64,000 nt of DNA from Bacillus sp. Marseille-Q1617 (GTDB lineage Bacteria; Bacillota; Bacilli; Bacillales; Bacillaceae_B): the NCBI RefSeq assembly GCF_903645295.1, contig NZ_CAHJXM010000001.1:744001-808000 (forward strand). Direction: 5' to 3'. Below the pieces are notes generated by a model that was not told the DNA's origin, searched no databases, and saw nothing but the letters and a program-made list of their open reading frames with translations. This document shows positions 7,519 through 17,322 of this stretch, piece after piece. The position numbers and the translations under genes were made by a program. How positions within the stretch are numbered: position 1 is the first letter of the stretch; every line of letters starts with the position of its first letter.

Positions 7519-8397
7519 ATGCGCATCCGGCATTGTATATTGATGGGGGTATTGGGGGCGGCTATTTTCCTTCCAACTTATGCGTTTGCAGAGAAAAACG
7601 AGGGAGCAGGACAGACCGAAAATGCTCGCATCACTGAGGTACATACAAATACGGTTGGAAAAGCCGAAAAGATCGGATCCCCGGTAAAAGCCGCACCTGC
7701 AGCTCCTGAACTGAAACGGAAGGAGCAAAAAGAAGAGGTCCCGAAACCTGTAGAAAGCACGGACCGCAAGGCAGTCCCAGCTGAAAAAACCGTTCCTGAT
7801 CCGCCTGGGAAAAATCGTCAGAGTGACAAATCTGCACATCCTCAAACTCATGGGAAAAATATTCACGCTTCAACACCTTCAGGGGATGTAGAAGAAAAAC
7901 GGCGGGCAGATAAAGAAAAACAGCCAGCAGGTCTCCTCAAAAAGAAACGATCCGAAGTCTCTGAATCTACCGAGAAGAGAATCACTGATCCGATAAAATC
8001 CAAAAGGGAGAAAGAAATCGTCTCCCAAAAACAGCAGGTAAAGCCAAACGTAATATTGAATGAGGAACAAAACTCCCACTCACTCAAGGAAGAGCTCCAG
8101 GTTAAACGAAAACCAGTCAATGAGGCAGGGAAGAACGCCCCTTTTGAAAAGAGGGAAATCCCCGGTGAAGTCGAGGGGATGAACAGTGCTCCACAGCGGC
8201 TGCCATCTTCAGGAGGACCATCCCAGGAAACGTTCAGTCATGGAACAGGCATGGTAAGCTTCATTCACTATCCGGACGATTGGGAGATTGGGTTGAAGCT
8301 TCGCACCATCTACCATTCACGTGAAGATATATATTGTTATCAATGGATGAATGCTCCACCATCACCGCCGCCCAAGGCAGCTCCTTTTATCTACTAA
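7519..8397 (+). CDS. secreted Lys/Glu/Pro-rich low-complexity protein
   Basis: 292 residues from ATG 7519, chosen because AAAGGGGG lies 6-7 nt upstream; the longer frame from 7468 adds 17 residues with no ribosome site. A clear Sec signal peptide (MRIRHCILMGVLGAAIFLPTYAFA) is cut after AFA. Residues 25-240 are highly charged and disordered (KKKR, KREK, KEEVPKPVE) with no domain. The tail ends PPSPPPKAAPFIY. It precedes a second secreted protein with the same kind of linker by 47 nt, so they are probably co-transcribed and may act together at the cell wall. Function unknown. Confidence 0.7.
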   Translation: MRIRHCILMGVLGAAIFLPTYAFAEKNEGAGQTENARITEVHTNTVGKAEKIGSPVKAAPAAPELKRKEQKEEVPKPVESTDRKAVPAEKTVPDPPGKNRQSDKSAHPQTHGKNIHASTPSGDVEEKRRADKEKQPAGLLKKKRSEVSESTEKRITDPIKSKREKEIVSQKQQVKPNVILNEEQNSHSLKEELQVKRKPVNEAGKNAPFEKREIPGEVEGMNSAPQRLPSSGGPSQETFSHGTGMVSFIHYPDDWEIGLKLRTIYHSREDIYCYQWMNAPPSPPPKAAPFIY

Positions 8398-8444
8398 AAT
8401 ATAAATCTAACTAAAATCACAAAGGTAAAAGGAGTAAATAAAAC

Positions 8445-9701
8445 ATGAAACATTATCTAAACACTAAGAAATTAGTAAAATCTATCGTTGTTCCTGCCGT
8501 ATTGTCTTTCGGACTGATCACAGGGGGTAGTGTAACAGCTGCTTCGGGATTCGAGAAAGGTCAGACGGACAGTGCCGGCACCCTTAAAACTGTCAGTGTC
8601 AAAATGAATCAGTCAGACAAGAAAGCTGAAGCGGCAGACCGAGACGTTTCTGCTCAGTCCAAAGCAGAAGAAAAAGCTCAATCCCATACTAAAGAAAAAG
8701 AGGACGCTCAGCAGAAGGAAGAAAATAAGGGTCAATCACAGGCAGAATCCAAGGCAGCAGACCCGGTCAAACCTGCACAACCTGACACTCCTTCCAAGGC
8801 AGATGCAAACACAAGTGCTGAATTTAAGCAAAAGGCAGAAGACAGAAAACTTGAAGCCCAGTCTAATGCCAAAGATGGTAATAAACCTGAGCAGGCAGCA
8901 CAGCCTTCAGGATCCGATGCAGAAGAAAAAGCGCAAAATCAGGGTAAGGGCGAAAAAGCGGTAATATCGCAGGCAAGCACACATGCAAGCGAAACAGCTT
9001 TGGAGAACGCGAACGAAAACGCAGCGATTTTCTCTCATACTGAAGTATTGGAAGAATACCTTTTCGGATCCGACTCTGCTACATCAGCGAATCCTGAAGG
9101 GACGGACTTTTACATCGGGAAACTGGGCTATGGCAGTCTGGATCAATTCGAAGAAAGTACAGGCAGCGGGATTTATTTCAGCAGCGACAGAGCGGAAGAG
9201 GCAAGCTATGTGTATGGGTACTGGTTCTTATCTGGCATGCAGATCGCGCCAGATGGAGTGTCACCGACTGAGTGGGGAGAAGAGCAGGCGAAACTGGCTC
9301 TTGAAACCTATGAAGAAATGAAACGTGTATATGGATCAAAAGTCAGACCGGTCATCTTTATCGATGTCGAACCTGCCCTTACCGGTATGGGGGAGTATGA
9401 CTACATTAATAATCAATTGATTTACAGTGCGTTCATCAACTACCTCAATGAATATGGAGAAGGCGTCACACCGGGTACCTATTCTTCTACATGGAGCTGG
9501 GACGTGACGATGGGCAGCTATTCACCTGATACACCGGGTGCCTACTGGCTCGCTTATTACACTGGCGACCTTCCATCCGAGTCTGAATTGACAACAAGCA
9601 ATCCCTATTGGATCACGTTCCCTGGAACAGACGAGCAGGCACAAATCTGGCAGTATTATGGCGGCTATGATGATTACAATGTAGCGACTATGCTTCCGTA
9701 A
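8445..9701 (+). CDS. secreted protein with long linker and GH25/DUF1906-like glycosidase-type domain
   Basis: 418 residues: signal peptide (about 1-32, ending VTA-AS), a 160-residue Lys/Glu/Gln/Ala linker, then a compact C-terminal domain (about 200-418). The domain shows TDFYIGKLGYGS, the strand RPVIFIDVEPAL with Asp and Glu as possible acid residues, PGTYSSTWSWD, and AQIWQYYGGYDDYN, an ending typical of TIM-barrel lysozyme-like (GH25 or DUF1906) folds. I infer a wall-active glycoside hydrolase-like protein; catalysis is unproven. AAAGGAG precedes the ATG. A strong terminator follows. Confidence 0.65.
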   Translation: MKHYLNTKKLVKSIVVPAVLSFGLITGGSVTAASGFEKGQTDSAGTLKTVSVKMNQSDKKAEAADRDVSAQSKAEEKAQSHTKEKEDAQQKEENKGQSQAESKAADPVKPAQPDTPSKADANTSAEFKQKAEDRKLEAQSNAKDGNKPEQAAQPSGSDAEEKAQNQGKGEKAVISQASTHASETALENANENAAIFSHTEVLEEYLFGSDSATSANPEGTDFYIGKLGYGSLDQFEESTGSGIYFSSDRAEEASYVYGYWFLSGMQIAPDGVSPTEWGEEQAKLALETYEEMKRVYGSKVRPVIFIDVEPALTGMGEYDYINNQLIYSAFINYLNEYGEGVTPGTYSSTWSWDVTMGSYSPDTPGAYWLAYYTGDLPSESELTTSNPYWITFPGTDEQAQIWQYYGGYDDYNVATMLP

Positions 9702-9766
9702 GTTTGCAGGACATACATGAAGGATGAATGATGAACTGCTCGGCATGTGCCGATTTTGTTCATTGG

Positions 9767-9800
9767 CCCCGCCTTTTTTAAAGAGCGGGGTTTCTTTTTT
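9767..9800 (+). terminator. strong terminator
   Basis: CCCCGC (9767-9772) pairs with GCGGGG (9785-9790); T-rich tract follows. Confidence 0.8.
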
Positions 9801-9875
9801 GGTTTATAAGGACAAGTGCTTGGGCTCACATTCTGAAAGAAGGATATGATTCTGGGATGGGGTTTTTTGTTAAAC

Positions 9876-9985
9876 TCAGCATAAAATAATTCATTCAGCA
9901 TATATCGGGAAAAGTCAGCATAAACTCATTTTTTTCAGCATAAATCGGAAAAAGTCAGCATATATCTCCAAAATGTCAGCATAAA
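9876..9985 (+). repeat. 20-nt-pitch array, TCAGCATAAA type (array A2)
   Basis: Six units start at 9876, 9895, 9915, 9935, 9955 and 9976. Core TCAGCATAAA or TCAGCATATA with about 10 variable bases between. The leader TTTTTTGTTAAAC is nearly the same as that of the array at 21082. Confidence 0.88.
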
Positions 9986-10055
9986 TTCATGAATCCAGCT
10001 TCTGGCGGGGCAAAGGACTCTCCGGGAAGGGTTTCAGATGCTCCCAAACGAACGA

Positions 10056-10135
10056 TTCAAGCCACTTTGGACCATATTCAAGCCACTTTCCAAATTTACG
10101 TGCCACTTTTTTATTATTCAAGCCACTTGTCGAAA
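10056..10135 (+). repeat. 20-nt-pitch array, CAAGCCACTTT type (array B2)
   Basis: GCCACTTT cores at 10061, 10082, 10102 and 10122; three of four are preceded by TTCAA. The last unit ends CCACTTGTCGAAAAATC. Leader GCTCCCAAACGAACGATTCA resembles that of the array at 21244. Region 9702-10233 holds no supportable gene. Confidence 0.85.
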
Positions 10136-10233
10136 AATCTTTAAGCGTTTGCAAGCCAATCGGAAAGGGTCACGATTGAAGAATAAAAAAACCGGCACGC
10201 CCAATGCGTACCGGTTCTTCTCATGACAGTAAC

Positions 10234-13200
10234 TTAAATCCCTGCCCAAACATCCTTACCGAACCGGCCATCCTGCTCTAGCTGATCGAGCCAGTTCTTC
10301 GATTCTTCATCAGAAGCACCGTGAACTTCCCGGTAGGCTTCACGCAGGGTGTCTTCGACTTCAGGAGCCATCCTGCTGCCGTCACCGCAAATATAGAGAT
10401 GTGCGCCGCGGTCCAAGAGCTCTATCAGGTGGTTGGCGTCCTCATTCATCAGATGCTGTACATACGTTTTCGGCTGTCCTTCCATTCGTGAGAACGCAGT
10501 ATGGAGTGTGACGATGCTACTCTGTTCATCCCGCTCGAGTTCATCGCGGTAGATGAAATCATGGTCACAATGACGGCATCCGAAATAAAGATGGGCCTCG
10601 GCAACCGGCATTCCTTGTTCTTTAAGAATGCGGCGAGCCTGCAGGAAGCCTCTGAACGGAGCCACGCCGGTACCCGGACCAACCATGATGATTGGTGTTT
10701 CAGGGTCAACCGGCAGCTCGAAATTCGACTGAGGCGTGCGAATGAAACAAGCGATGTTTTCACCCGGTTCAAGACCAGCAAGGTAATTAGAAGCGACACC
10801 TTCATATTCACCCATTCCGCTCCAGGCAGCGTCCCTGACAACACCGACCGTAATGCTCAGTTTTCCAGCATCGACAGAAGGGGAAGACGAGATGGAATAA
10901 TATCTCGGTTTAAGAGCAGGGAGCAGTTCCATGAACCGTTCAAACGGAAGCTCGCATGCTTCGTATTTTTCCATAAAATCGAGCATGGAGACGCGTTTTT
11001 TTAATACCTGCTCCTGATAGACTCCTTCTTCAAGCAAGGCTTCAAGTTCTTTCTTATGAGGCGGACACACCGTATAGGCCGCCAGTTCCCTGATTTGGGC
11101 GCGGGTGGCCGCTTCCTGTAATTCCACGCAGTGAGAAAGGATATCCGATAAGGAAACCGGGCGGTCGAGCGGCAGATGTGCCGCGCTCCGTCCGCTTGCA
11201 GACAGAACTACCTGGTCATTTCCTTTCAGGCCGAAACGCTTCAATACGCGATTCACATTTTTCACACTGTTCTTCGGAAGTACCCCGAGGTGATCCCCTT
11301 CCTTATAGGTCAGCCCTGACGGCAGGGCAACCTCGATGTGACGGGTGCTTCTTCCGCTGTCAGATGACTGAAGCTCACGATTATCAAGGATATTTGTATT
11401 TACTGCTTCATAAGACAGCGCAAGCGGTGAACCGCCGATGCCGCTGACAAATTCCATACTGAGACTGTTTCGTTCCTTGCCGCCCTTATTTTCGACTTTC
11501 AGACCGAATGTCTCTACAGCATCAGCCCACATATTGTCTTTCCACTGTTCGAGCTGCTCCTCGAAGTCGCCGCTCGCATCACCTTCGCCGCGTCCCGAAA
11601 ATCTTACGGCACCTTTTTCTGAAAGCTTTTCGTCAATCAGTCTTGGGACGTTCTGATATGTGCTGGCCCAATTGTGATCCCCGCAGCCGAATACGGCGTA
11701 ATGGACGCCTTCGAGTTCGCCCGGCTTTACTTCTTCAAGCCATTGGACAAATTGTCCGGCATTGCTTGGCGGCTTACCGTTGTAGGAGGAAGTGACGATC
11801 AAAACGGCCCCCTCTGATGGAAGACTGCCTACGCGGTCGTTAAGAGGCGAGACCTCCGTGCGCACTCCGTGGAAGCTGGCCGTATCGGCAAGCTCCTTCG
11901 CCACACCTTCAGCCGTACCGGCATCAGAACCGTAAAGGACAAGAAGGGGACGGTCATTGAGCCCTGATACGACAGGTACCTCGTGAGCACCAGTTTCTTC
12001 TTTCTCCTGTGCTATTTCACTTGAACCTGAAGCATAAAGAGAGAAGTCGACAGCCATCTGCTCACGCTGTTTGACTTTTATTTTAAAATCACCCGGTTTC
12101 AGCGTCAGGGTTTGTTTGACATTGAGCTGGTAGTCCTTATCATCAATGAACTCGAAATGCTTCAGGAGCATGCCGAGGACGATGGTTGCTTCGTGTAGGG
12201 CGAACTGCATCCCTATGCACGCGCGCTGCCCGTTGCCGAACGGCTTGTATGCATGATGAGGTACTTTTTCCGGGTTCTCGAAGCGCTCAGGGCGGAATTC
12301 CTCCGCATCGGCTCCCCATGCGTCTTTATCACGGTGGAGCTCAGGAATCAGCACGGTGATCCGTTCCTCTTCTTTCTTGACCGGGTACTTGCCGGCAAGG
12401 ACGGTATCCTCTTTGGCATAGAGGCTGAAGGCAGGGGCCGTCGGCCATAGCCGAAGTGATTCGTTCAGGATCATCTTTATATATTTCAGATCGTTGACCT
12501 GTTTATAGGTTGGTGCAGGTCCTGAGAATACTTGATCCACTTCCTCGTAGGCTTTTTTAAATTTATCAGGATTTTTCATCAGGAAGTAGAGGGCGAATGA
12601 CAAGAGCCCGCTTGTTGTTTCATGACCGGCGATCAGGAAGGTGATGATCTGGTACCGGATATTCTCATCATCAAGCTTCTCTCCGGTTTCAGGATCCTTC
12701 ACATTCAACATCCGGGATAATAAATCGTTCTCTTCCTGAGATCCATTTGCCTTCCGTTCAGCGATGATGTTGTCGACCATCGAGAACATCGTCTGTATAT
12801 CATGCTTGTATTGACGCTTCGTCCGCACCATCAGCTTATCCTGTATGTCCAGTCTCTGCAACTGGTGCATCGCTTCATCCATTGCCCGGACCATACTTAT
12901 GATGAACGGATGGGGGCTTTCACGGTAGAAACTGTTGAACCGGTAATTGAACCCGCACAGCCCGATCGTATCGAGTGTGAGGCGAGTCATATCTTCTGGA
13001 ACATCGACTTCTTCATTCGGATTCAGCCGGGCCCACTTCTGAACAAGCTGGACGGCGATATCTACCATCATTCCGTGATAATCCTTCATCGCACGCTGGC
13101 TGAAGGTAGGCATGAGGATATTGTGTGCCTTGCTCCAATTTTCTTCATCGGTCCGGCTTGTGAACAGCCCGTCCCCGCCGAAGGCACGTACCTTTTCGAG

Positions 13201-13428
13201 TGCGCCCTCGATGCTTTTATCAAACCTTGCCTGATCACATACCTCTTTAACGAGCTCATGCCCCGACACGAGGATTGTCGAAGAAGAAGGTGTTTGAAGG
13301 CGGAAGATGGGTCCTTGTTCTTCTGCCAGTTTCATGAAGGACAAAGTCGGATTATCCTTGTCAATCAGCGGGAGATGTCCAAGTGGACCGTATGTCTTTG
13401 GCTGTGGGATCGCTTCATATTTTTCCAT
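10234..13428 (-). CDS. cyp102A: bifunctional cytochrome P450/NADPH-P450 reductase (CYP102A, P450 BM3 type)
   Basis: 1064 residues, full length for the self-sufficient fatty-acid hydroxylase family. Heme domain: F89 in [11 protein letters not shown]-helix AGHETTS (267-273), ExxR at 323-326, heme loop [10 protein letters not shown] with Cys404. It is followed by an FMN flavodoxin domain ([20 protein letters not shown]) and a FAD/NADPH domain ([27 protein letters not shown]). It hydroxylates long-chain fatty acids at subterminal carbons using NADPH. Start ATG 13428 is chosen over GTG 13437 because the latter overlaps the ribosome site AAAGGGTG. The TetR gene directly upstream on the same strand matches fatR-cypB of B. 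subtilis. Confidence 0.95.
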   Translation of the reverse strand: MEKYEAIPQPKTYGPLGHLPLIDKDNPTLSFMKLAEEQGPIFRLQTPSSSTILVSGHELVKEVCDQARFDKSIEGALEKVRAFGGDGLFTSRTDEENWSKAHNILMPTFSQRAMKDYHGMMVDIAVQLVQKWARLNPNEEVDVPEDMTRLTLDTIGLCGFNYRFNSFYRESPHPFIISMVRAMDEAMHQLQRLDIQDKLMVRTKRQYKHDIQTMFSMVDNIIAERKANGSQEENDLLSRMLNVKDPETGEKLDDENIRYQIITFLIAGHETTSGLLSFALYFLMKNPDKFKKAYEEVDQVFSGPAPTYKQVNDLKYIKMILNESLRLWPTAPAFSLYAKEDTVLAGKYPVKKEEERITVLIPELHRDKDAWGADAEEFRPERFENPEKVPHHAYKPFGNGQRACIGMQFALHEATIVLGMLLKHFEFIDDKDYQLNVKQTLTLKPGDFKIKVKQREQMAVDFSLYASGSSEIAQEKEETGAHEVPVVSGLNDRPLLVLYGSDAGTAEGVAKELADTASFHGVRTEVSPLNDRVGSLPSEGAVLIVTSSYNGKPPSNAGQFVQWLEEVKPGELEGVHYAVFGCGDHNWASTYQNVPRLIDEKLSEKGAVRFSGRGEGDASGDFEEQLEQWKDNMWADAVETFGLKVENKGGKERNSLSMEFVSGIGGSPLALSYEAVNTNILDNRELQSSDSGRSTRHIEVALPSGLTYKEGDHLGVLPKNSVKNVNRVLKRFGLKGNDQVVLSASGRSAAHLPLDRPVSLSDILSHCVELQEAATRAQIRELAAYTVCPPHKKELEALLEEGVYQEQVLKKRVSMLDFMEKYEACELPFERFMELLPALKPRYYSISSSPSVDAGKLSITVGVVRDAAWSGMGEYEGVASNYLAGLEPGENIACFIRTPQSNFELPVDPETPIIMVGPGTGVAPFRGFLQARRILKEQGMPVAEAHLYFGCRHCDHDFIYRDELERDEQSSIVTLHTAFSRMEGQPKTYVQHLMNEDANHLIELLDRGAHLYICGDGSRMAPEVEDTLREAYREVHGASDEESKNWLDQLEQDGRFGKDVWAGI

Positions 13429-13466
13429 TGAAAACACCCTTTCAAATCATGTAGGTATACTAATGA

Positions 13467-14108
13467 TCACTTTATAAAGTTTGCCCGCAGGCTGTGCTTG
13501 ATCACTTCTTTCCATTGTGCTTCGTCGTTCGTAACCGGCGTGAAATTCGCCAAGATATGTGGGGCAGCCTGCTGATAGGAAACGGATGACAGAAGCATCA
13601 CGATGAGCTCTTCTGGATCCTGGTCAGCAAGTACGCCCAATTCAATTCCTTTTATAATAAACGGATAACTTTGTTCATGAAACGGTGTAATCAACCTCTC
13701 AAATAAGTGGTCAAACCGTTCGCCTTTTTGAATGCTTTCGTTCATCACAAATAAACTGAACTCCGGATGCTCAAACGTCATATCGACCATCCTGTCGAAA
13801 AGATCACCCAGCATCTGCCGCATATCCGAATAATTCCGGACCTCTTCCAAATCGAAATCATTGAATTCGAGAACTTCTTCCGAGAGCTTCAGGATCACCG
13901 CTTTCCACAGGTCCATTTTAGAACCGAAATGATACTTGATCAGTGCCATATTCACATCCGCATCCGAAGCAATTTCCCGAAGGCTCGTTTCCTCGAACCC
14001 TTTGGTTGAAAACAACTTTGTGGCAGAACGCAAGAGTTCACCCTTGGCCACTTCTTTATTCAAACGGGGTCTTCCAGGCGCTTTTTTTTGCTGGTCAGAT
14101 TGAGTCAT
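13467..14108 (-). CDS. fatR: TetR family repressor, FatR-like
   Basis: 213 residues: HTH at about 20-65 (LRSATKLFSTKGFEETSLRE, recognition helix DVNMALIKYHFGSK) and an all-alpha ligand domain. An N-terminal basic extension (QQKKAPGRPRLNKE) precedes the HTH. It is first in an operon with the CYP102A gene, as for B. subtilis FatR/BscR, which releases DNA on binding long-chain acyl ligands; that ligand is inferred. ATG preceded by AAAGGAA. A 24-bp perfect palindrome sits 17 bp upstream of the start. Confidence 0.9.
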   Translation of the reverse strand: MTQSDQQKKAPGRPRLNKEVAKGELLRSATKLFSTKGFEETSLREIASDADVNMALIKYHFGSKMDLWKAVILKLSEEVLEFNDFDLEEVRNYSDMRQMLGDLFDRMVDMTFEHPEFSLFVMNESIQKGERFDHLFERLITPFHEQSYPFIIKGIELGVLADQDPEELIVMLLSSVSYQQAAPHILANFTPVTNDEAQWKEVIKHSLRANFIK

Positions 14109-14125
14109 AATAAGAGTTCCTTTCT

Positions 14126-14187
14126 TTAATTAATCAATTGATTAATTAATATGCGTATAGTATCGGACATCTGTCTCTTAAAGTCAA
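14126..14187 (-). promoter_or_regulatory. fatR-cyp102A promoter and 24-bp palindromic operator
   Basis: On the minus strand TTGACT (14182-14187), 17 nt, GATACT (14159-14164). Downstream, 14126-14149 is a perfect palindrome with arms TTAATTAATCAA / TTGATTAATTAA, covering the transcript start. This fits autorepression by the TetR protein. Confidence 0.8.
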
Positions 14188-14315
14188 ATGATAACAGAAT
14201 GGAGTGTGGAAGACAGGTACATGGACCTTGTTTTGGAGCAGATTTATGTAAGGCGATAGGCGAAGGTGAACTTCCCGGTATGCAGTCTATTAAGTGAAGT
14301 TTTCATTCATGCAAA

Positions 14316-14350
14316 AAGGACATGACATATTCGGCATATGTCATGTCCTT
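14316..14350 (-). terminator. strong terminator of subtilisin gene
   Basis: 15-bp perfect stem (AAGGACATGACATAT with its complement at 14336-14350), 5-nt loop, T5 on the minus strand. Confidence 0.85.
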
Positions 14351-14385
14351 GCGTCTATTTATCTATTAAACTTTGTCGTCCGATC

Positions 14386-15627
14386 TTAAGGATTCACAGT
14401 CGGGAATCCGAATCCTGAGGCATAGTCATCTCCCGCTGCTGCACCTGAGCCGCCGAGAATATCGTTGCCTGTCGCACGGTTTTGAATTTCTGCACGAAGC
14501 TGCGCTGCAGATAAACTAGGGTTTGCCGCCCAGATTTTTGCAGCAAGCCCTGATACGTGTGGAGTAGCCATCGACGTACCGCTGATAGTGTGGTACGTAC
14601 CATCGTACCAAGTGGACTCGATTGCACGACCCGGTGCAGACACTTCCACGTCACGCACTCCGATTACGTAATCACCATCAGTATTCGGGTTTCCACGGGA
14701 AGAGAAGTCAGCTACGCGGTATGTCCCGTTTTCCTGAACATCTTCAAGTGCTGCCACTGCCACCGCATTTTCCACCGCACCCGGGTATCCGATCGTGTTG
14801 GCGCTAGGTCCTGAGTTACCAGCTGCTGCCACGACAAGTACACCTTTGTTATAGGCATAGTTGACAGCGTCTGTGATCAAAGAACTTTCTGAACTGGATC
14901 CTAGTGACATCGAAATCACCGTATTGACATTTAAACGGTCAGCTTCATCCGCAGCATAACGGATAGCGGCTGCAATGTCGTCAGAGTAACCGGATCCGCG
15001 GTCATTCAATACTTTGTAGGCCCACAATTTGGCATCCGGTGCTACACCATAGATTCCGTCCCCAGCACCGCCGTCAGCAAGGACTGTTCCTGCAACATGG
15101 GTCCCGTGGCCGTTTTTATCTTCACAGAAGTTTGTGACGAGGCTTGATTTTCGTTGGGTGAAATCGTTACATTGCTCAACGTTGTTTACAAGATCCGAGT
15201 GATTCCTGTTAGCTCCGGTATCAAGGACCGCCACTTTCACTCCGCTTCCGCCGGATGTTGCGCTGATATTGGCATCCTCATACATCGCTTCAATTCCCCA
15301 AGGGGTCTGATCACTTGGTGCGGCTGTTGCATTTGAACCAGGCTTAGCATTCAATGATACTTCATCAACAAGTTCGACAGATAGATTTTTATTCTTCTGC
15401 AAAGCTTTGTACTGCGCTTCCGTTACTTCCGTAGAAAAACTGTTCTGGTCGAAGTCCCAACGGACACCATAATTTTGCTTAGCATTGTTTTCTGCCTTGT
15501 CAGTGGTGGATGAAATAAGAACACGGACTTTTTCTGCATTCTCTGTGGCATCAACCGGACTCGTATAAGCCGGGCTGACCAGAAGTGCACTCATCACGAC
15601 AGTTCCAAGAATCTTTCCTACTTTCAT
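14386..15627 (-). CDS. secreted S8 serine peptidase, subtilisin-like
   Basis: 413 residues: signal peptide (about 1-25), inhibitor-I9-type propeptide (about 30-95) and S8 catalytic domain. Catalytic residues are D136 (VAVLDTGAN), H174 (NGHGTHVAG) and S352 (GTSMATPH), with oxyanion N271 (AAAGNSG). C153 and C168 flank a short insertion and could form a disulfide. The insertions resemble the psychrotolerant TA41/sphericase group rather than subtilisin Carlsberg. It acts outside the cell on proteins. ATG follows AAAGGAG; a strong terminator ends the gene. The 640-bp AT-rich gap upstream probably holds its control region. Confidence 0.93.
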   Translation of the reverse strand: MKVGKILGTVVMSALLVSPAYTSPVDATENAEKVRVLISSTTDKAENNAKQNYGVRWDFDQNSFSTEVTEAQYKALQKNKNLSVELVDEVSLNAKPGSNATAAPSDQTPWGIEAMYEDANISATSGGSGVKVAVLDTGANRNHSDLVNNVEQCNDFTQRKSSLVTNFCEDKNGHGTHVAGTVLADGGAGDGIYGVAPDAKLWAYKVLNDRGSGYSDDIAAAIRYAADEADRLNVNTVISMSLGSSSESSLITDAVNYAYNKGVLVVAAAGNSGPSANTIGYPGAVENAVAVAALEDVQENGTYRVADFSSRGNPNTDGDYVIGVRDVEVSAPGRAIESTWYDGTYHTISGTSMATPHVSGLAAKIWAANPSLSAAQLRAEIQNRATGNDILGGSGAAAGDDYASGFGFPTVNP

Positions 15628-16265
15628 TTACAACATCCTCTCCTTTTTGTGTAACGAACCATTTAACGTCTCCCCTTGAAAAGCTCGCCTCCTTACTCAT
15701 GCGTGTTGACAAGAATCATCTGGGTGCAAAGCTATGTAGTGATTCTTACTAAATGGATTGTAACAGAATTCGTTTATTTGCAGAATAGGTTAAATATTCA
15801 GTCTTATGGAAATAAATAGTCGATGCTTGAAGAGAATTCAATAATCATTGGCGCGTGAGGAAAATTTTCATAAAAGATAGGGATAAACCCTATTTTCCCT
15901 AGTGGTAAAGTCCTGGTTTTTCCCAACCTGTTTTTGAAACTTTTTCTGAGAGTGGGTGCAAGGACTGATTTTATTTTTAAAGCAGGTGATTATTAAAGGG
16001 TAATGGTATATGGGCGGTTGCTGGGAATAGTAAAGTATTGGATAATGATTGTTAGGGAAATAGTGGAAAGTGTAATTTGTAATAGAAGACTAAGTCTTAC
16101 ATTAGAACGTCTAAAAAAGTGATATTAAAAATATGATACTAGCATGAAATTGTTCGACGGCATGAGGATTAATTTGAGCTTGTTTCAATGAAGAATATAT
16201 TAGAGAAAAGATGTAATGCTTTCATACCCAGAGTTAAGGTACGTGTATTTTTATCATAAAGGAGA
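15628..16265. other. AT-rich intergenic region, no gene seen
   Basis: About 640 bases between divergent subtilisin and Nif3-like genes. No ORF over 30 codons has a ribosome site. A minus-strand TGTTACAAT near 15755-15763 could be an extended -10 for subtilisin. I see no array, hairpin or RNA that I can support here. Confidence 0.4.
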
Positions 16266-16271
16266 ATGACA

Positions 16272-17186
16272 ATGGAAAACTTAATCCATATTGTTCGTCA
16301 ACTGGATGAAGAGTTTAAGATTAATAGCTTTGGAAAGGATCCTGCTTTTAGCAGATTCATTCCTCAGGCTTATGAAGGTGAATTTGATTGGAGAGAGAAA
16401 TTCGAGCCTGAGTTTAACGAACTATTCAATGGACTAATGATAAAGGGACATCCAGAGGTGAAAAGAGTATTTTTGGCCGTTTTCCCTACGGAGGAAGTTT
16501 TAGAGGAATTCATTCATAACGGGAAGTCTGGGGACCTGCTTTTCATGCATCATCCTTTATTGATGGAGTGCGGTGATCCAAATGGAAAGTGGGGCAGGGG
16601 ATTCGTTCCGATCGAAGAAACGCTGTTGGATCAAGTGAGAAGTAAGGGACTTTCCATTTATACATGTCACGCTCCCATGGATTATCACGGGACTTTAGGG
16701 ACAAGCCAGGCGATTGCAGAAGCACTGAATGTTGATATCACGGAGAGGTTCATACAAGACGAAAAAGATGGCTGCATTGGAATAATCGGAAATGTGCAAG
16801 CAGTAAACACGGAAGACTTAATAGAAAACCTCAAACGTATTTTCGACATACCTTATGTGGATTTTGAAGGACAGATAAAAGAAATTAAAAAAGTAGCAAT
16901 TGTCGCTGGCTGCGGAGATAAAACCCATTGGATGCAACTGGCTGAAAAAAGAGGGGCAGACGCGTACATATCAGGTGAAATTCACTGTCATATCGATAAT
17001 GATTATGGAAGAAAAAGATTTGCTGAAGTAATAGAGTACGCAAGTCAGACAAATATGTCTTTGATTGGTGTTTCACATTCTGCATCTGAATATTTAGTGA
17101 AGAAATCTTTGATAGCGCCATGGTTTGAGAAGAATTTTGACATTGGCACTATTCATCTGATTCCACAGAAAGATTGGTGGCTGTAA
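16272..17186 (+). CDS. Nif3-like dinuclear metal center protein
   Basis: 304 residues. Metal ligands expected in the Nif3/YqfO family are present: MHHPLL, TCHAPMDYH near the middle and GVSHSASEY near the end. Start ATG 16272 is chosen because AAGGAG ends 7 nt before it, whereas the ATG at 16266 is too close. Family members bind two metals and some hydrolyse nucleotides, but the physiological role is unsettled. It is shorter than Bacillus YqfO (no inserted PII-like domain) and stands alone, so it is probably a paralog of the housekeeping copy. Confidence 0.82.
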   Translation: MENLIHIVRQLDEEFKINSFGKDPAFSRFIPQAYEGEFDWREKFEPEFNELFNGLMIKGHPEVKRVFLAVFPTEEVLEEFIHNGKSGDLLFMHHPLLMECGDPNGKWGRGFVPIEETLLDQVRSKGLSIYTCHAPMDYHGTLGTSQAIAEALNVDITERFIQDEKDGCIGIIGNVQAVNTEDLIENLKRIFDIPYVDFEGQIKEIKKVAIVAGCGDKTHWMQLAEKRGADAYISGEIHCHIDNDYGRKRFAEVIEYASQTNMSLIGVSHSASEYLVKKSLIAPWFEKNFDIGTIHLIPQKDWWL

Positions 17187-17322
17187 TCAAAAAATTCCAA
17201 GCGGCGACATAAATCTCTAAGTAACATCATTATAGGTAGTGATAGTATACAAGCCTACAAGGTTACAGACTGAATAGCTATTTAATGACTGACTTGGTCA
17301 TTTTAATTAGAGGAGAATCAAT

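Noticed and set aside
12802..13431. 209-codon plus-strand frame opposite the P450 gene
   Set aside because: Antisense shadow of CYP102A, which is complete and conserved on the minus strand.
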